A DNA stretch of 64,000 nt, from assembly GCF_003664035.1 (NCBI RefSeq), contig NZ_RCCK01000010.1, positions 930,001-994,000 of the forward strand, read 5' to 3'. This DNA is from Pedobacter alluvionis (GTDB lineage Bacteria; Bacteroidota; Bacteroidia; Sphingobacteriales; Sphingobacteriaceae). A program made the position numbers and the translations under genes. The notes under the pieces are model-generated. The model was not told where the DNA came from. It worked only from the letters and a program-made list of their open reading frames with translations, and searched no databases. Below, piece by piece: positions 17,854-26,382 of this stretch. Positions within the stretch are counted from its first letter, which is position 1, and each line of letters opens with the position of its first letter.

Positions 17854-19075
17854 AGAATCCCGTTGCTCGTTCTGCCATTCTGGCAAGCATGAAACTTTAA
17901 TGCTGATTGAAGGCATGGATGCATTTATCTGTGATAAATGTGTTACCCAGGCCAATCAGTTGCTTGCTCAGGAATTAGGAACCAAAGGGACTAAAAATAT
18001 TCAAGAGGCGATAAATTTATTAAAGCCTCTTGAAATTAAACAACACCTTGATCAATATGTAATTGGTCAGGATGATGCTAAAAAGGTGCTTTCTGTTGCT
18101 GTTTACAATCACTACAAACGTTTAAATCAAAAAGTTGATAAAGACGAGATTGAGATTGAAAAATCGAATATCATGTTGGTGGGTGAAACCGGAACAGGTA
18201 AAACGCTTTTGGCTAAAACCATTGCTAAAATTTTGCATGTGCCTTTCTGTATCTGCGATGCAACTGTTTTAACAGAAGCTGGTTATGTAGGCGAAGATGT
18301 AGAGAGTATCTTAACGCGTTTGCTTCAGGCTGCTGATTATGATGTAACGGCTGCTGAACGTGGTATTGTTTACATCGATGAGGTAGATAAGGTAGCACGT
18401 AAAAGCGATAATCCATCCATTACCCGTGATGTATCAGGTGAAGGTGTTCAACAGGCCTTATTGAAGATTTTAGAAGGTACGGTAGTTAACGTTCCACCTC
18501 AGGGCGGACGTAAACACCCGGATCAGAAAATGATCCCGGTAAATACGAATAACATTCTATTTATCTGTGGTGGGGCATTTGATGGTATCGAACGTAAAAT
18601 TGCCAATCGTTTACGCACGCAGGCTGTAGGTTATAAAGTAAAGAAAGATGAGACAGTTTTAGATCTTAAAAATCTTTATAAGTATATTACACCTCAGGAT
18701 TTAAAATCTTTTGGATTAATTCCGGAATTAATTGGTCGTATACCAGTTCTTTCTCACTTAAATCCATTGGATAAAGAATCTTTAAGAAACATTTTAACAG
18801 CACCTAAAAACTCATTGATCAAGCAGTATGTGAAGCTTTTTGCTTACGAAGACGTGAAGCTTACTTTTGATGAGGATGTTTTAAATTTTATTGTAGATAA
18901 AGCAATGGAATATAAACTGGGTGCACGTGGTTTAAGATCGATCTGTGAAGCGATTATGTTGGATGCGATGTTTGATACACCAACGCAGACGGATGTCAGG
19001 GAACTGCACATCAATCTCGATTACGCGATAGAGAAATTTGAAAAGGCCGATTTTAAAAAGCTTCAGGCCGCTTAA
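17837..19075 (+). CDS. clpX: ATP-dependent Clp protease ATP-binding subunit ClpX
   Basis: 412-residue AAA+ unfoldase that feeds substrates to ClpP. A zinc-binding domain uses Cys10, Cys13, Cys32 and Cys35; Walker A GETGTGKT is at 116-123; the pore loop is YVGEDVE; Walker B is VYIDEVDK; the sensor region is NILFICGGAFDGIE. The start is the ATG at 17837 (MAKQNKESRC), inside the end of clpP; the longer frame from 17780 only retranslates clpP. A terminator follows at 19082. Confidence 0.96.
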   Translation: MAKQNKESRCSFCHSGKHETLMLIEGMDAFICDKCVTQANQLLAQELGTKGTKNIQEAINLLKPLEIKQHLDQYVIGQDDAKKVLSVAVYNHYKRLNQKVDKDEIEIEKSNIMLVGETGTGKTLLAKTIAKILHVPFCICDATVLTEAGYVGEDVESILTRLLQAADYDVTAAERGIVYIDEVDKVARKSDNPSITRDVSGEGVQQALLKILEGTVVNVPPQGGRKHPDQKMIPVNTNNILFICGGAFDGIERKIANRLRTQAVGYKVKKDETVLDLKNLYKYITPQDLKSFGLIPELIGRIPVLSHLNPLDKESLRNILTAPKNSLIKQYVKLFAYEDVKLTFDEDVLNFIVDKAMEYKLGARGLRSICEAIMLDAMFDTPTQTDVRELHINLDYAIEKFEKADFKKLQAA

Positions 19076-19081
19076 AAAATC

Positions 19082-19115
19082 AAATCCTTCCCGTAATTCG
19101 GGAGGGATTTTTTGT
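19082..19115 (+). terminator. Rho-independent terminator after clpX
   Basis: AAATCCTTCCCG / CGGGAGGGATTT stem with one wobble, loop TAATT, and a following run of T. It begins 6 bp after the clpX stop. Confidence 0.88.
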
Positions 19116-19168
19116 AATATAGTATTGTTAACGCTATGCGCCATGCGCCAGGCTCTAAACCAAAAAGT

Positions 19169-20032
19169 ATGAACGAAGAAAAAGATGTAAAAAAAAACGA
19201 GGAAATTGTAGAAAAATCTAAAAGAGTAAAAGAAGTAGAAAGTCCTGTTAAATCTGGATTAAAATCCAAAGATGAAATTGTTAAAAACTGGTTGCCACGT
19301 TATACTGGCAGGACCTTAGATCAATTTGGCGATTATATCCTGTTAACTAATTTCAGTAAATATGTAAGCATGTTTTCGGAGTGGAACGATAATGCGCCGA
19401 TTATGGGTTTAGATAAGCCTATGCAAAGCGTTACCGCAAACGGCATTACGATTATTAACTTTGGTATGGGAAGTCCGCTGGCAGCAACCATGATGGACTT
19501 ATTAACGGCCATTAAACCTAAAGCAGTTTTGTTTTTGGGTAAATGTGGCGGTTTGAAAAAGAAAAATCAATTGGGCGATTTAATCCTGCCGATTGCAGCA
19601 ATCAGGGGGGAAGGTACTTCGAACGATTACCTGCCGGCAGAAGTGCCTGCTTTACCAGCCTTTGCGCTGCAGAAAGCGATTTCTACTACTATACGTGATC
19701 ATGGTAGAGATTACTGGACGGGAACCTGTTACACTACAAACCGCAGGGTTTGGGAGCACGACAAAGAGTTTAAGAAATACTTGAAAACTTTAAGGGCGAT
19801 GGCTGTAGATATGGAAACGGCAACGATTTTTACCACGGCCTTTGCGAATAAAATCCCGGCTGGTGCATTGCTTTTGGTTTCCGATCAACCTATGATTCCT
19901 GAGGGAGTTAAAACGGCAGAAAGTGATAGCACTGTGACCGAAAAATATGTAGAAACGCATTTGCGCATTGGTATTGATTCGTTAAAACAATTGATCAATA
20001 ATGGATTAACGGTTAAACACCTGTTGTTTTAG
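19169..20032 (+). CDS. amn: AMP nucleosidase (short form)
   Basis: 287-residue nucleoside phosphorylase-fold enzyme, expected to hydrolyse AMP to adenine and ribose 5-phosphate. Motifs: INFGMGSPLAATMMDLL, phosphate/ribose loop FLGKCGGLKKK, and AVDMETATIFTTAF, where the Met-Glu pair contacts ribose. A charged N-terminus of about 40 residues (Lys/Glu-rich) precedes the catalytic domain. It lacks the large regulatory domain of E. coli Amn, as is usual in Bacteroidota. Start at 19169 (MNEEKDVKK); the upstream 33 bp are GCGCCATGCGCC-type repeat. Confidence 0.85.
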   Translation: MNEEKDVKKNEEIVEKSKRVKEVESPVKSGLKSKDEIVKNWLPRYTGRTLDQFGDYILLTNFSKYVSMFSEWNDNAPIMGLDKPMQSVTANGITIINFGMGSPLAATMMDLLTAIKPKAVLFLGKCGGLKKKNQLGDLILPIAAIRGEGTSNDYLPAEVPALPAFALQKAISTTIRDHGRDYWTGTCYTTNRRVWEHDKEFKKYLKTLRAMAVDMETATIFTTAFANKIPAGALLLVSDQPMIPEGVKTAESDSTVTEKYVETHLRIGIDSLKQLINNGLTVKHLLF

Positions 20033-20127
20033 TGTGTATTTAGTGTGTAATTAAGCTGACCACAAAGACTCAAAGCTCGCCAAGAATTTTCTTAGTGTGT
20101 TTAGTGTCTTGGTGGTAATTGGCCTAT

Positions 20128-20787
20128 TTAAGCTTTAAAACCTGGCAAGTAGCCATGCGTCACCAGATCATCTTCATTATCGATGTTGTAATTACATTTG
20201 TTGTGCAACAGTACAATACGGTCAGAAACATCTAAAATAGACTTGTAGTAATGATCAGTAATAATAAAGCCTTTATCTGCTTTTGCTTTATTAATATGCT
20301 TTTTTAACTCTTCTATCCATAAAGGCGATAATTGCGAAAACGGCTCATCAAGAAGTATGTATTCCATATCGCTATAAATCATTAGTAAACATTCCATAAA
20401 CCTTCGTTCTCCGCCAGATAGATTATAAAATCTGGTATTTAAATTACTGGCAACAAATTCAATTTGCTTTAATTCTGCATGTCCGCGTTTGCAAAAAGTA
20501 TTAATGGCCTGCAAAATAGAAATCTTGCCTGGGATAAAGTTATCTTGAGGCAGATAGGACAGGTTTTTAGATAGGTAACCTTTTTCGTATACTTTGTTGT
20601 TTATATTAAGGTACTTGAAGTTCGCTTTGACGCTTCCAAAAATGATTTTTAATAAGGTTGATTTACCTGATCCATTCCTGCCCAATAAACCAACTACTTC
20701 GCCAATTTTACAGTTTAAGTAAACACTGCTTAATACTTCCCGGTCTGCAAAAGATTGGTTAACACTGTCGATAGAAAGTCCCTGCAT
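20128..20787 (-). CDS. ABC transporter ATP-binding protein, small exporter pair
   Basis: 219-residue ATPase with Walker A GRNGSGKST, signature LSGGERR, Walker B YILLDEP and H-loop ITDHYYKS. The signature is followed by FMECLLM rather than the usual VAIARAL-like helix, so it belongs to a diverged branch. The gene overlaps the preceding small membrane-protein gene by 58 bp, and the pair likely forms one minimal transporter or immunity-type system. It converges with amn; the spacer holds a CCACAAAGACTC / AGTGTCTTGGTGG inverted word repeat. Substrate unknown. Confidence 0.85.
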   Translation of the reverse strand: MQGLSIDSVNQSFADREVLSSVYLNCKIGEVVGLLGRNGSGKSTLLKIIFGSVKANFKYLNINNKVYEKGYLSKNLSYLPQDNFIPGKISILQAINTFCKRGHAELKQIEFVASNLNTRFYNLSGGERRFMECLLMIYSDMEYILLDEPFSQLSPLWIEELKKHINKAKADKGFIITDHYYKSILDVSDRIVLLHNKCNYNIDNEDDLVTHGYLPGFKA

Positions 20788-21092
20788 GTTGATGATACAA
20801 TTAAAATTCCGATAAAAACTATTAAATCATATAAAACCAGGTTTGTCATGATTTTTTTGAATCCTATGCCCTGATTTTTGAAATAATATGTAGTAGATTG
20901 ATAAAACATAAAGTAGATGGCTATTGAAAATAACCAGCCAATAAATTTTATGAATAGGGCAAAGCTGTAAATCCCTGGCTCCTTAAAGCCATTTAAAATG
21001 AAAAATATCGATGTGAGTAAGCTAACCAATACATTCCATAAAAAAATGGGCTTGTATACAGTTAAGGATTTTTTGAGTAAACCAATCGACAT
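20730..21092 (-). CDS. Small membrane protein, putative partner of adjacent ABC ATPase
   Basis: 120 residues with about four hydrophobic segments (around 15-35, 42-62, 82-102 and the C-terminal part) and a basic N-terminus. I recognise no family. The 58-bp overlap with the downstream ATPase gene indicates translational coupling, so it may be the membrane component. That is an inference; the protein is short for an ABC permease domain. A near-consensus TATCTTTA lies 4 nt before its ATG. Confidence 0.65.
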   Translation of the reverse strand: MSIGLLKKSLTVYKPIFLWNVLVSLLTSIFFILNGFKEPGIYSFALFIKFIGWLFSIAIYFMFYQSTTYYFKNQGIGFKKIMTNLVLYDLIVFIGILIVSSTCRDFLSTVLTNLLQTGKY

Positions 21093-21136
21093 GATTTAAA
21101 GATATAAAATCATAACGATAAATTTAGTTTTGCGTT

Positions 21137-21406
21137 TTAGTAATGGCCTCTTAACGATTGTATTTCTAAAATAATAATTTCGTTTTCAGATAAAATTTCA
21201 TAGACTAATCTATGTTCTCTATTTATTCTTCTAGACCAAGAGCCTGCAAGATTATGCTTTAATGGCTCTGGTTTACCAATTCCAGCGAAGGGATTTAATT
21301 CAATTGCTTCTATCAAAGCTGATATTTTCTTTTGGATTAATTTATTTCCAGATTTTCGCCAATATTCTAGATCTTCAATTGCCTGTGGAGTATAAATTAT
21401 TTCCAC
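21137..21406 (-). CDS. YoeB-family toxin (ribosome-dependent mRNA endonuclease)
   Basis: 89-residue RelE-superfamily toxin of the Txe/YoeB branch, expected to cleave mRNA in the ribosomal A site. The residues matching the E. coli YoeB active site are visible: Glu47 in GKPEPLK, Arg66 in REHRLVY, and the terminal His88-Tyr89. The PLKHNLAGSWSRRI segment is the family core. It overlaps the upstream antitoxin gene by 10 bp. Confidence 0.92.
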   Translation of the reverse strand: MEIIYTPQAIEDLEYWRKSGNKLIQKKISALIEAIELNPFAGIGKPEPLKHNLAGSWSRRINREHRLVYEILSENEIIILEIQSLRGHY

Positions 21407-21597
21407 AGATCTGATGTTTTGATTTTAATTCCTTTTCCATCCTTAATGTCTTTTCTACCTTGCAATATCTTTTCTACAAATTCCGGATCATAAGGTGAAT
21501 CTTCAGCTTTTCTAAAACTTACTTTCATTAGCTTTAATACTGCTTCGACAGCTGTTAGTTGCTCTGTATTTTTTGTTTCTACAATTAGTGTTGCCAT
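21397..21597 (-). CDS. Antitoxin of the YoeB-like toxin
   Basis: 66-residue protein with an N-terminal strand MATLIVETKNTEQL followed by a helix and a charged C-terminal tail. The type (DUF2683-like) is often paired with YoeB-family toxins in Bacteroidota. The ATG at 21597 is chosen over an in-frame TTG at 21603 because family members start MATLIVE. TAAATTTG (21601-21608, minus strand) lies 3 nt before this ATG, so the transcript may be leaderless. Confidence 0.85.
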   Translation of the reverse strand: MATLIVETKNTEQLTAVEAVLKLMKVSFRKAEDSPYDPEFVEKILQGRKDIKDGKGIKIKTSDLWK

Positions 21598-21649
21598 ATA
21601 CAAATTTAACTATTATTTTTTAACCTGAGTTAAAAGTTGCTGTTAAACA

Positions 21650-21679
21650 AAAAAAGACCAGCCTTAGCTGATCTTTTAA
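21650..21679 (-). terminator. Rho-independent terminator after rpoD
   Basis: On the minus strand AAAGATCAGC-TAAG-GCTGGTCTTT followed by a T run, about 20 bp after the sigma-factor stop codon. Confidence 0.88.
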
Positions 21680-21699
21680 TACTGTATAAATCTAATCTC

Positions 21700-22560
21700 T
21701 TATCCTAAATAAGATTTTAAGATTTTGCTTCTTGAAGTATGACGTAAGCGTTGTAAAGCTTTATCTTTAATCTGACGAACACGCTCGCGTGTTAAGTTAA
21801 ATTTCTCACCAATTTCCTCTAACGAAAGTGGGTGGTTAGAACCTAAGCCGAAGAATAAAACGATAATTTCTCTTTCTCTTTCAGTTAAAGTAGATAAAGA
21901 ACGTTTAATCTCTTCAGATAAAGATTCGTTGATCAATGAACTATCCGTATTTGGCTCATGGTTTTCCAATACATCCAATAATGTATTTTCTTCACCTTGA
22001 ACAAAAGGGGCATCCATAGATACGTGACGACCAGAGTTACTTAAAGTATCTGAGATTTTATCTACAGTTGTCTCTAAAATATCTGCTAATTCTTCCGGAG
22101 AAGGCTCACGTTCGTATTCCTGCTCTAGCTTAGAGAAAGCTTTACTAATTTTGCTTAAAGAACCTACCTGGTTTAAAGGCAAACGCACAATACGGCTTTG
22201 CTCGGCAATCGCCTGCAAAATAGATTGACGGATCCACCAAACTGCATAAGAAATGAACTTGAAACCTTTAGTTTCATCAAAACGTTTTGCTGCTTTAATT
22301 AAACCTAAGTTACCCTCATTGATTAAGTCTCCTAAAGTTAAACCCTGATTTTGATATTGTTTTGCAACAGACACAACGAAACGTAAGTTGGTTTTAGTTA
22401 AGCGCTCTAATGCGGCCTGATCGCCCTCACGGATTTTCCTTGCTAAAATTACTTCCTCTTCTGCTGTTATTAAATCTACTTTACCAATTTCGTGTAGGTA
22501 TTTATCTAACGACTGACTTTCACGGTTGGTTATGGATTGCGTTATCTTGAGTTGTCTCAT
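21700..22560 (-). CDS. rpoD: Primary RNA polymerase sigma factor (RpoD/SigA, Bacteroidota short form)
   Basis: 286-residue sigma-70 group 1 factor. Region 1.2 starts [20 protein letters not shown]; region 2 includes LIQ-equivalent [18 protein letters not shown] and WWIRQSI; region 3 has [13 protein letters not shown]; region 4 has [15 protein letters not shown] and the helix-turn-helix [17 protein letters not shown]. It lacks the long region 1.1 and non-conserved region of E. coli RpoD, which is normal for the phylum and fits the TAnnTTTG promoters in this window. Confidence 0.96.
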   Translation of the reverse strand: MRQLKITQSITNRESQSLDKYLHEIGKVDLITAEEEVILARKIREGDQAALERLTKTNLRFVVSVAKQYQNQGLTLGDLINEGNLGLIKAAKRFDETKGFKFISYAVWWIRQSILQAIAEQSRIVRLPLNQVGSLSKISKAFSKLEQEYEREPSPEELADILETTVDKISDTLSNSGRHVSMDAPFVQGEENTLLDVLENHEPNTDSSLINESLSEEIKRSLSTLTEREREIIVLFFGLGSNHPLSLEEIGEKFNLTRERVRQIKDKALQRLRHTSRSKILKSYLG

Positions 22561-22597
22561 TTATACGTTTTGTGTGCTCTTTAATTATTGAAGTGTG

Positions 22598-22605
22598 CAA
22601 AGTTA
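22598..22605 (-). promoter_or_regulatory. -7 box of rpoD promoter
   Basis: TAACTTTG on the minus strand, about 37 bp before the rpoD ATG. A TTTC lies 19 bp upstream in place of a perfect TTTG. Confidence 0.6.
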
Positions 22606-22782
22606 CGAAATTGTATGGCAATCCGAAAGGATAAAATGCTGAAAATGTTACCGTTTGCACATGTTTTTTACACTTTTACTTACAACAAAAATCATTCCAA
22701 TAAAGTTTTTGACATATTTTCACCACCACAAGGGATTATAGCTGTATTTCGATTATTATTTATTGTAAATCAATAAATATAT

Positions 22783-22814
22783 TTTGATTTGTAATAATTA
22801 ATTTTTTATGTTTG
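22783..22814 (+). promoter_or_regulatory. Promoter of the DUF2975-like operon
   Basis: TTTG (22783-22786) and TATGTTTG (22807-22814) with 20 bp between, ending 22 bp before the first ATG. Confidence 0.7.
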
Positions 22815-22836
22815 TCTGGTAAATAATTAAATAAAT

Positions 22837-23349
22837 ATGACGTTTCTTAAATTTCTATTTCTCAGGTTAAAAAATGTGCCTGTCAATTATTGGGTGATTT
22901 TGGCCCTAAGATTTTTTGTCAGATTACTCGGCGTAATAACTGTGTTTTACTTTTTGGTCTGCCTGGATTCTGAAAGAGCGAATGGGACAAAGTATCTTTA
23001 TAACTTAATTTCTACAGTTTTTTATGCACTATTTTTTGTGTTTTTAGAATGGTATTTAAAAGCTTCATTAAAAAATGATCAAAAGAATGAGGTGCTTAAA
23101 TGGCTTAATATTTTAAAATGGGTTCCACTTTGTCTTACAGTAATTTTAGTATGTTTAACGGCGAAACTCAACTCCTTTATCTGGCCAAAAGAAACTGTTG
23201 AATATATAATTTATTCTTACACCCGGGTGTGGCCAATGGTTTTTATCCCAAATTTAAGTTTTATCATTATCACCCTGCTAATTTTTTATGCTTCAGCGAT
23301 ACTCGTTAGGAATAAGCAGCTAAAAGAGGAAAACGATTTAACGATATAA
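22837..23349 (+). CDS. DUF2975-like membrane protein, copy 1
   Basis: 170-residue protein with about four predicted membrane helices (near 18-38, 55-75, 92-110 and 128-152) and the C-terminal tail LKEENDLTI. That tail is repeated in the next two genes and is typical of DUF2975 proteins, which usually sit beside a small Cro-like regulator, as here. Function unknown; likely an inner-membrane protein regulated with its HTH partner. Separated from gene 2 by 2 bp. Confidence 0.8.
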   Translation: MTFLKFLFLRLKNVPVNYWVILALRFFVRLLGVITVFYFLVCLDSERANGTKYLYNLISTVFYALFFVFLEWYLKASLKNDQKNEVLKWLNILKWVPLCLTVILVCLTAKLNSFIWPKETVEYIIYSYTRVWPMVFIPNLSFIIITLLIFYASAILVRNKQLKEENDLTI

Positions 23350-23351
23350 CT

Positions 23352-23945
23352 ATGAATAAACTTCTTAGAATTTTTAGGTATGCCGGATTTAGCCTGATTT
23401 TTATAGGACTGGTTTCTATAGCAAATCATTTAATTAATGCTGTTGATAATTACAACGCCGGACAGCTTTCGATTAACCTAACTGAAAATAGTGTTGTACA
23501 GCAAGTAAAAACCATTGGGGCAGCCAAGTTTACCAATAGTCATTTTGGCACTTATGCATTTAAACCGACTTTAAAGCAGGCCATTATTTTATCAGACAAG
23601 GGACTTGACGGCATTGGAGCCTATACTGCTTTTTACCTTATTATTGGAAGTGTGATTCTGTTTATAGCTTATACCAGACCAAAATGGCTTGAAAATATTA
23701 CTGAAAATAGATTATGGCAATTGGTGGGAATAGGGGGGATTTTATTTTTTGCTTTAAAATTTCTGTTTTTTTTCCTGATGAAGGGTTATGTGGAGGATTT
23801 GACTGGTAAAGCATTTACATATCAGACTATGGATGCCGGAAATATCAATTTAGGTGTAATCTCGATCATTGCCATATTCAGTATTATTTATGAGTTGCTC
23901 TCGTACTCAAGGAAACTTAAACAAGAAAACGATTTAACCATTTAA
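23352..23945 (+). CDS. DUF2975-like membrane protein, copy 2
   Basis: 197 residues, helices near 10-30, 95-115, 127-150 and 165-185, with a longer extracytoplasmic loop (about 30-90) than its neighbours. It ends LKQENDLTI. The copies are strongly diverged outside the tail, so the triplication is old or the genes came together from different sources. One base separates it from the next ORF. Confidence 0.8.
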   Translation: MNKLLRIFRYAGFSLIFIGLVSIANHLINAVDNYNAGQLSINLTENSVVQQVKTIGAAKFTNSHFGTYAFKPTLKQAIILSDKGLDGIGAYTAFYLIIGSVILFIAYTRPKWLENITENRLWQLVGIGGILFFALKFLFFFLMKGYVEDLTGKAFTYQTMDAGNINLGVISIIAIFSIIYELLSYSRKLKQENDLTI

Positions 23946-23946
23946 T

Positions 23947-24438
23947 ATGAAAACGCAGAATCAAATTAAACTGATTAAAATAGGTTATCTGGCAACACTT
24001 TTAATCGTAGTACTGTTTTCGCTTAAAGATGCATCTAAGAGCTTTGAAGAAGGATATACAGATGCTGGCAAAGGCGGTCTGTTGGGTCTGATAGAGGGTT
24101 TATTTATATTGATTATTATGTTCTTTAGCTCAAGAGTATTGGTTTATCTCTATCGTTTTATTAATTCGATAGAGATGGGCAGTGTTTTTAGTGCCGAAAA
24201 TACAGGACGGCTTACGCGTATGGGATGGTATTGCACTATGATTCCATTTCTGCTGTTTATTTACAATGCTATGGTTTATGCAAATCAATTAAATAATCGC
24301 CAGGATGTAGTATTTAAGATAATTGAAAATGTTGATTTTCAGATCTGGCTGTTGATTTTTGGTTTGACTCTTTTAACAATAGCATTTGTATTTAGAAAAG
24401 GAATTGAGTTGCAACAAGAAAACGATTTAACAATATAA
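23947..24438 (+). CDS. DUF2975-like membrane protein, copy 3
   Basis: 163 residues with four helices (near 10-28, 50-72, 98-118, 138-158). It has the motif SIEMGSVFSAENTGRLTRMGW between helices 2 and 3, which matches the core of DUF2975 (an AENxxRLxxxG-type segment) better than copies 1 and 2. It ends LQQENDLTI. The HTH gene begins 5 bp after the stop. Confidence 0.85.
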   Translation: MKTQNQIKLIKIGYLATLLIVVLFSLKDASKSFEEGYTDAGKGGLLGLIEGLFILIIMFFSSRVLVYLYRFINSIEMGSVFSAENTGRLTRMGWYCTMIPFLLFIYNAMVYANQLNNRQDVVFKIIENVDFQIWLLIFGLTLLTIAFVFRKGIELQQENDLTI

Positions 24439-24442
24439 GCCC

Positions 24443-24649
24443 ATGCCTATAATTATAAATTTAGATGTAATGTTGGCCAGGCGTAAAATGTCGTTAACCG
24501 AATTAAGTGAACGGGTAGGGATTACGATGTCTAATTTATCGATATTAAAAACCGGTAAGGCGAAAGCAATCCGTTTAGAGACTTTGGAGTCTATCTGTGC
24601 AGTTTTAGATTGCCAGCCGGGCGATATCCTTGAATTTAGAGGAGAGTAA
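24443..24649 (+). CDS. Cro/YozG-like HTH transcriptional regulator
   Basis: 68-residue single-domain DNA-binding protein: MPIIINLDVMLARRKMSLTE, then helix-turn-helix LSERVGITMSNLSILKTGKA, then LETLESICAVLDCQPGDILEF. This YozG/HipB-like form is regularly encoded directly after DUF2975 genes. As last gene of the operon it may autoregulate the promoter at 22783, though no operator is obvious. Confidence 0.92.
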   Translation: MPIIINLDVMLARRKMSLTELSERVGITMSNLSILKTGKAKAIRLETLESICAVLDCQPGDILEFRGE

Positions 24650-24695
24650 AACCTGCGAGGTTTGATCAAACCAAGGACCACAAACCTTTCTTATT

Positions 24696-24755
24696 AAACC
24701 TGATAGAGCGGAAAGCCCACAGCGCAGCGAGGACTTGAAGAGATAGCAGGACTGT
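24696..24755 (+). repeat. Structured dispersed element, copy 2
   Basis: AAACCTGATAGAGCGG, inner stem AAGCCC / GGACTT (one mismatch) around an ACAGCG-type loop, then GAAGAGATAGCAGGACTG. Outer CCTG/CAGG pair retained. Confidence 0.75.
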
Positions 24756-24921
24756 CGTCTGCCATCAGCACTGAACCTTAAATTTCCAGAAAAAATGACC
24801 ACCTAAGGCACTTTAGTACATTTAGGTCAAATTGCTATTAGATTTAGATCTATCGGGTTTTCTGACAATGATAGTTTAAGGAATACCCCGTCCTGCGGAC
24901 ACCCCTCTAAAAGAGGGGAAT

Positions 24922-24953
24922 AAAAAAACCTTCCAGTTTTCACTGAAAGGTTT
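24922..24953 (-). terminator. Rho-independent terminator after sucC
   Basis: Minus strand AAACCTTTCAGT-GAAA-ACTGGAAGGTTT followed by T run; 12-bp stem with one mismatch. Confidence 0.9.
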
Positions 24954-24996
24954 ATGCGATATGATTAATGCTTTAGTCTTTTTTGCTTTAAGCTTA

Positions 24997-26196
24997 TTAC
25001 GCTTGTTCAGCCAATACTTTAGTTACTAAATCAGCAGCTTCTTTTAAAGCGATTGCTGAGTAAACCTGTAAGCCAGACTCATCGATTAATTTTTTAGCTT
25101 CTTCAGCATTTGTACCTTGTAAACGGCAGATAATTGGCACAGGGATATTACCAATTTCTTTATAAGCATCAATTACACCCTGAGCAACACGGTCGCAACG
25201 AACGATACCACCGAAAATGTTGATCAAAATTGCTTTAACGTTTGGATCTTTCAAAATAATGTTGAAAGCTGCTTTAACTGTTTGCGCATTTGCAGTTCCA
25301 CCAACGTCTAGAAAGTTAGCAGGTTCACCACCAGCCAATTTAATAATATCCATGGTTGCCATTGCCAAACCAGCACCGTTAACCATACAACCTACGTTAC
25401 CATCAAGGTTAACGAAGTTTAAGTTACTAGCACTTGCTTCAACTTCCATTGGATCTTCTTCTGTTACATCGCGCATTGCTGCGTAATCAGGGTGACGGAA
25501 TAATGCGTTTTCGTCTAAATTAACTTTAGCATCAACAGCAATTACTTTGTCATCAGAAGTTTTTAATACCGGGTTAATTTCGAACATTGAAGAATCTGTA
25601 GCTTCGTAAGCTTTGTATAAAGCAGTTACAAATTTAACCATTTCTTTATGTGCGGCTCCGCTAACACCTAAGTTGAATGCTATTTTACGGGCCTGGAAAC
25701 CTTGTAAGCCAACTTTAGGATCAATTTCTTCTTTAAAGATTAAGTGTGGAGTATGTTCAGCAACTTCTTCGATATCCATACCACCTTCGGTACTGTACAT
25801 GATGATATTGCGACCTTTTGCACGATCTAATAATACAGAGATGTAAAATTCTTTGGTTTCAGAAGCACCTGGATAATAAACATCCTGAGCCACTAAAATT
25901 TTACTCACTAATTTACCTTCTGGGCCGGTTTGAGGAGTAACTAGTTGCATACCAATAATATCGGTTGCACGTTGTTTAACTTCTTCAAGGTTTTTGGCTA
26001 ATTTAACACCACCACCTTTACCGCGGCCACCAGCGTGGATTTGCGCTTTAATTACAACCCAGTCAGAATTGTAATCTATTTTAAGTTGCTTAGCAGCCTC
26101 AACAGCTTGCTCAGGAGTATCGGCAACTATTCCTTCTTGAACGTTAACACCGAAACTTTTTAATATTTGTTTACCCTGGTATTCGTGAATATTCAT
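24997..26196 (-). CDS. sucC: Succinyl-CoA ligase (ADP-forming) subunit beta
   Basis: 399-residue TCA-cycle enzyme subunit that grasps the nucleotide and, with SucD, interconverts succinyl-CoA and succinate. It opens [17 protein letters not shown], the family N-terminus; [16 protein letters not shown] is the ATP-grasp nucleotide loop; EINPVLKT and NFLDVGGTA lie at the metal and CoA-ligase parts; and [16 protein letters not shown] is the C-terminal signature. sucD is not next to it, as often in this family. Own promoter and terminator, so probably monocistronic. Confidence 0.97.
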   Translation of the reverse strand: MNIHEYQGKQILKSFGVNVQEGIVADTPEQAVEAAKQLKIDYNSDWVVIKAQIHAGGRGKGGGVKLAKNLEEVKQRATDIIGMQLVTPQTGPEGKLVSKILVAQDVYYPGASETKEFYISVLLDRAKGRNIIMYSTEGGMDIEEVAEHTPHLIFKEEIDPKVGLQGFQARKIAFNLGVSGAAHKEMVKFVTALYKAYEATDSSMFEINPVLKTSDDKVIAVDAKVNLDENALFRHPDYAAMRDVTEEDPMEVEASASNLNFVNLDGNVGCMVNGAGLAMATMDIIKLAGGEPANFLDVGGTANAQTVKAAFNIILKDPNVKAILINIFGGIVRCDRVAQGVIDAYKEIGNIPVPIICRLQGTNAEEAKKLIDESGLQVYSAIALKEAADLVTKVLAEQA

Positions 26197-26213
26197 TTGC
26201 TACAAAATTTGCC

Positions 26214-26244
26214 CAAAGCTACAATTTCAAACCCTTTAAACAAA
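26214..26244 (-). promoter_or_regulatory. sucC promoter
   Basis: On the minus strand TTTG (26241-26244) and TAGCTTTG (26214-26221) are exactly 19 bp apart; the -7 box ends 17 bp before the ATG. Confidence 0.8.
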
Positions 26245-26382
26245 TAGCAATTGCCGATTTTTTTAGAAAATGAACGTTTTATGTTAATCGGGAAAAAGCC
26301 TGAAGTAAGGACGATGGTTATTTTGTTTGAACATCCTTTATTATATTAAATTTTTAAAATCAAAGCATGGTTTCTAGGTGTT

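Larger units (their letters stand above)
24650..24996. repeat. 347-bp non-coding gap with dispersed repeats
   Basis: No gene. It holds structured element copy 2 (24696-24755), a CCCCTCT-AAA-AGAGGGG hairpin at 24902-24918, the sucC terminator (24922-24953), and GCTTTAGTC/GCTTTAAGC words abutting the sucC stop (24969-24996). Confidence 0.8.

Noticed and set aside
22588..22776. 62-codon plus-strand frame upstream of rpoD
   Set aside because: Covers the rpoD promoter on the opposite strand; no recognisable protein.
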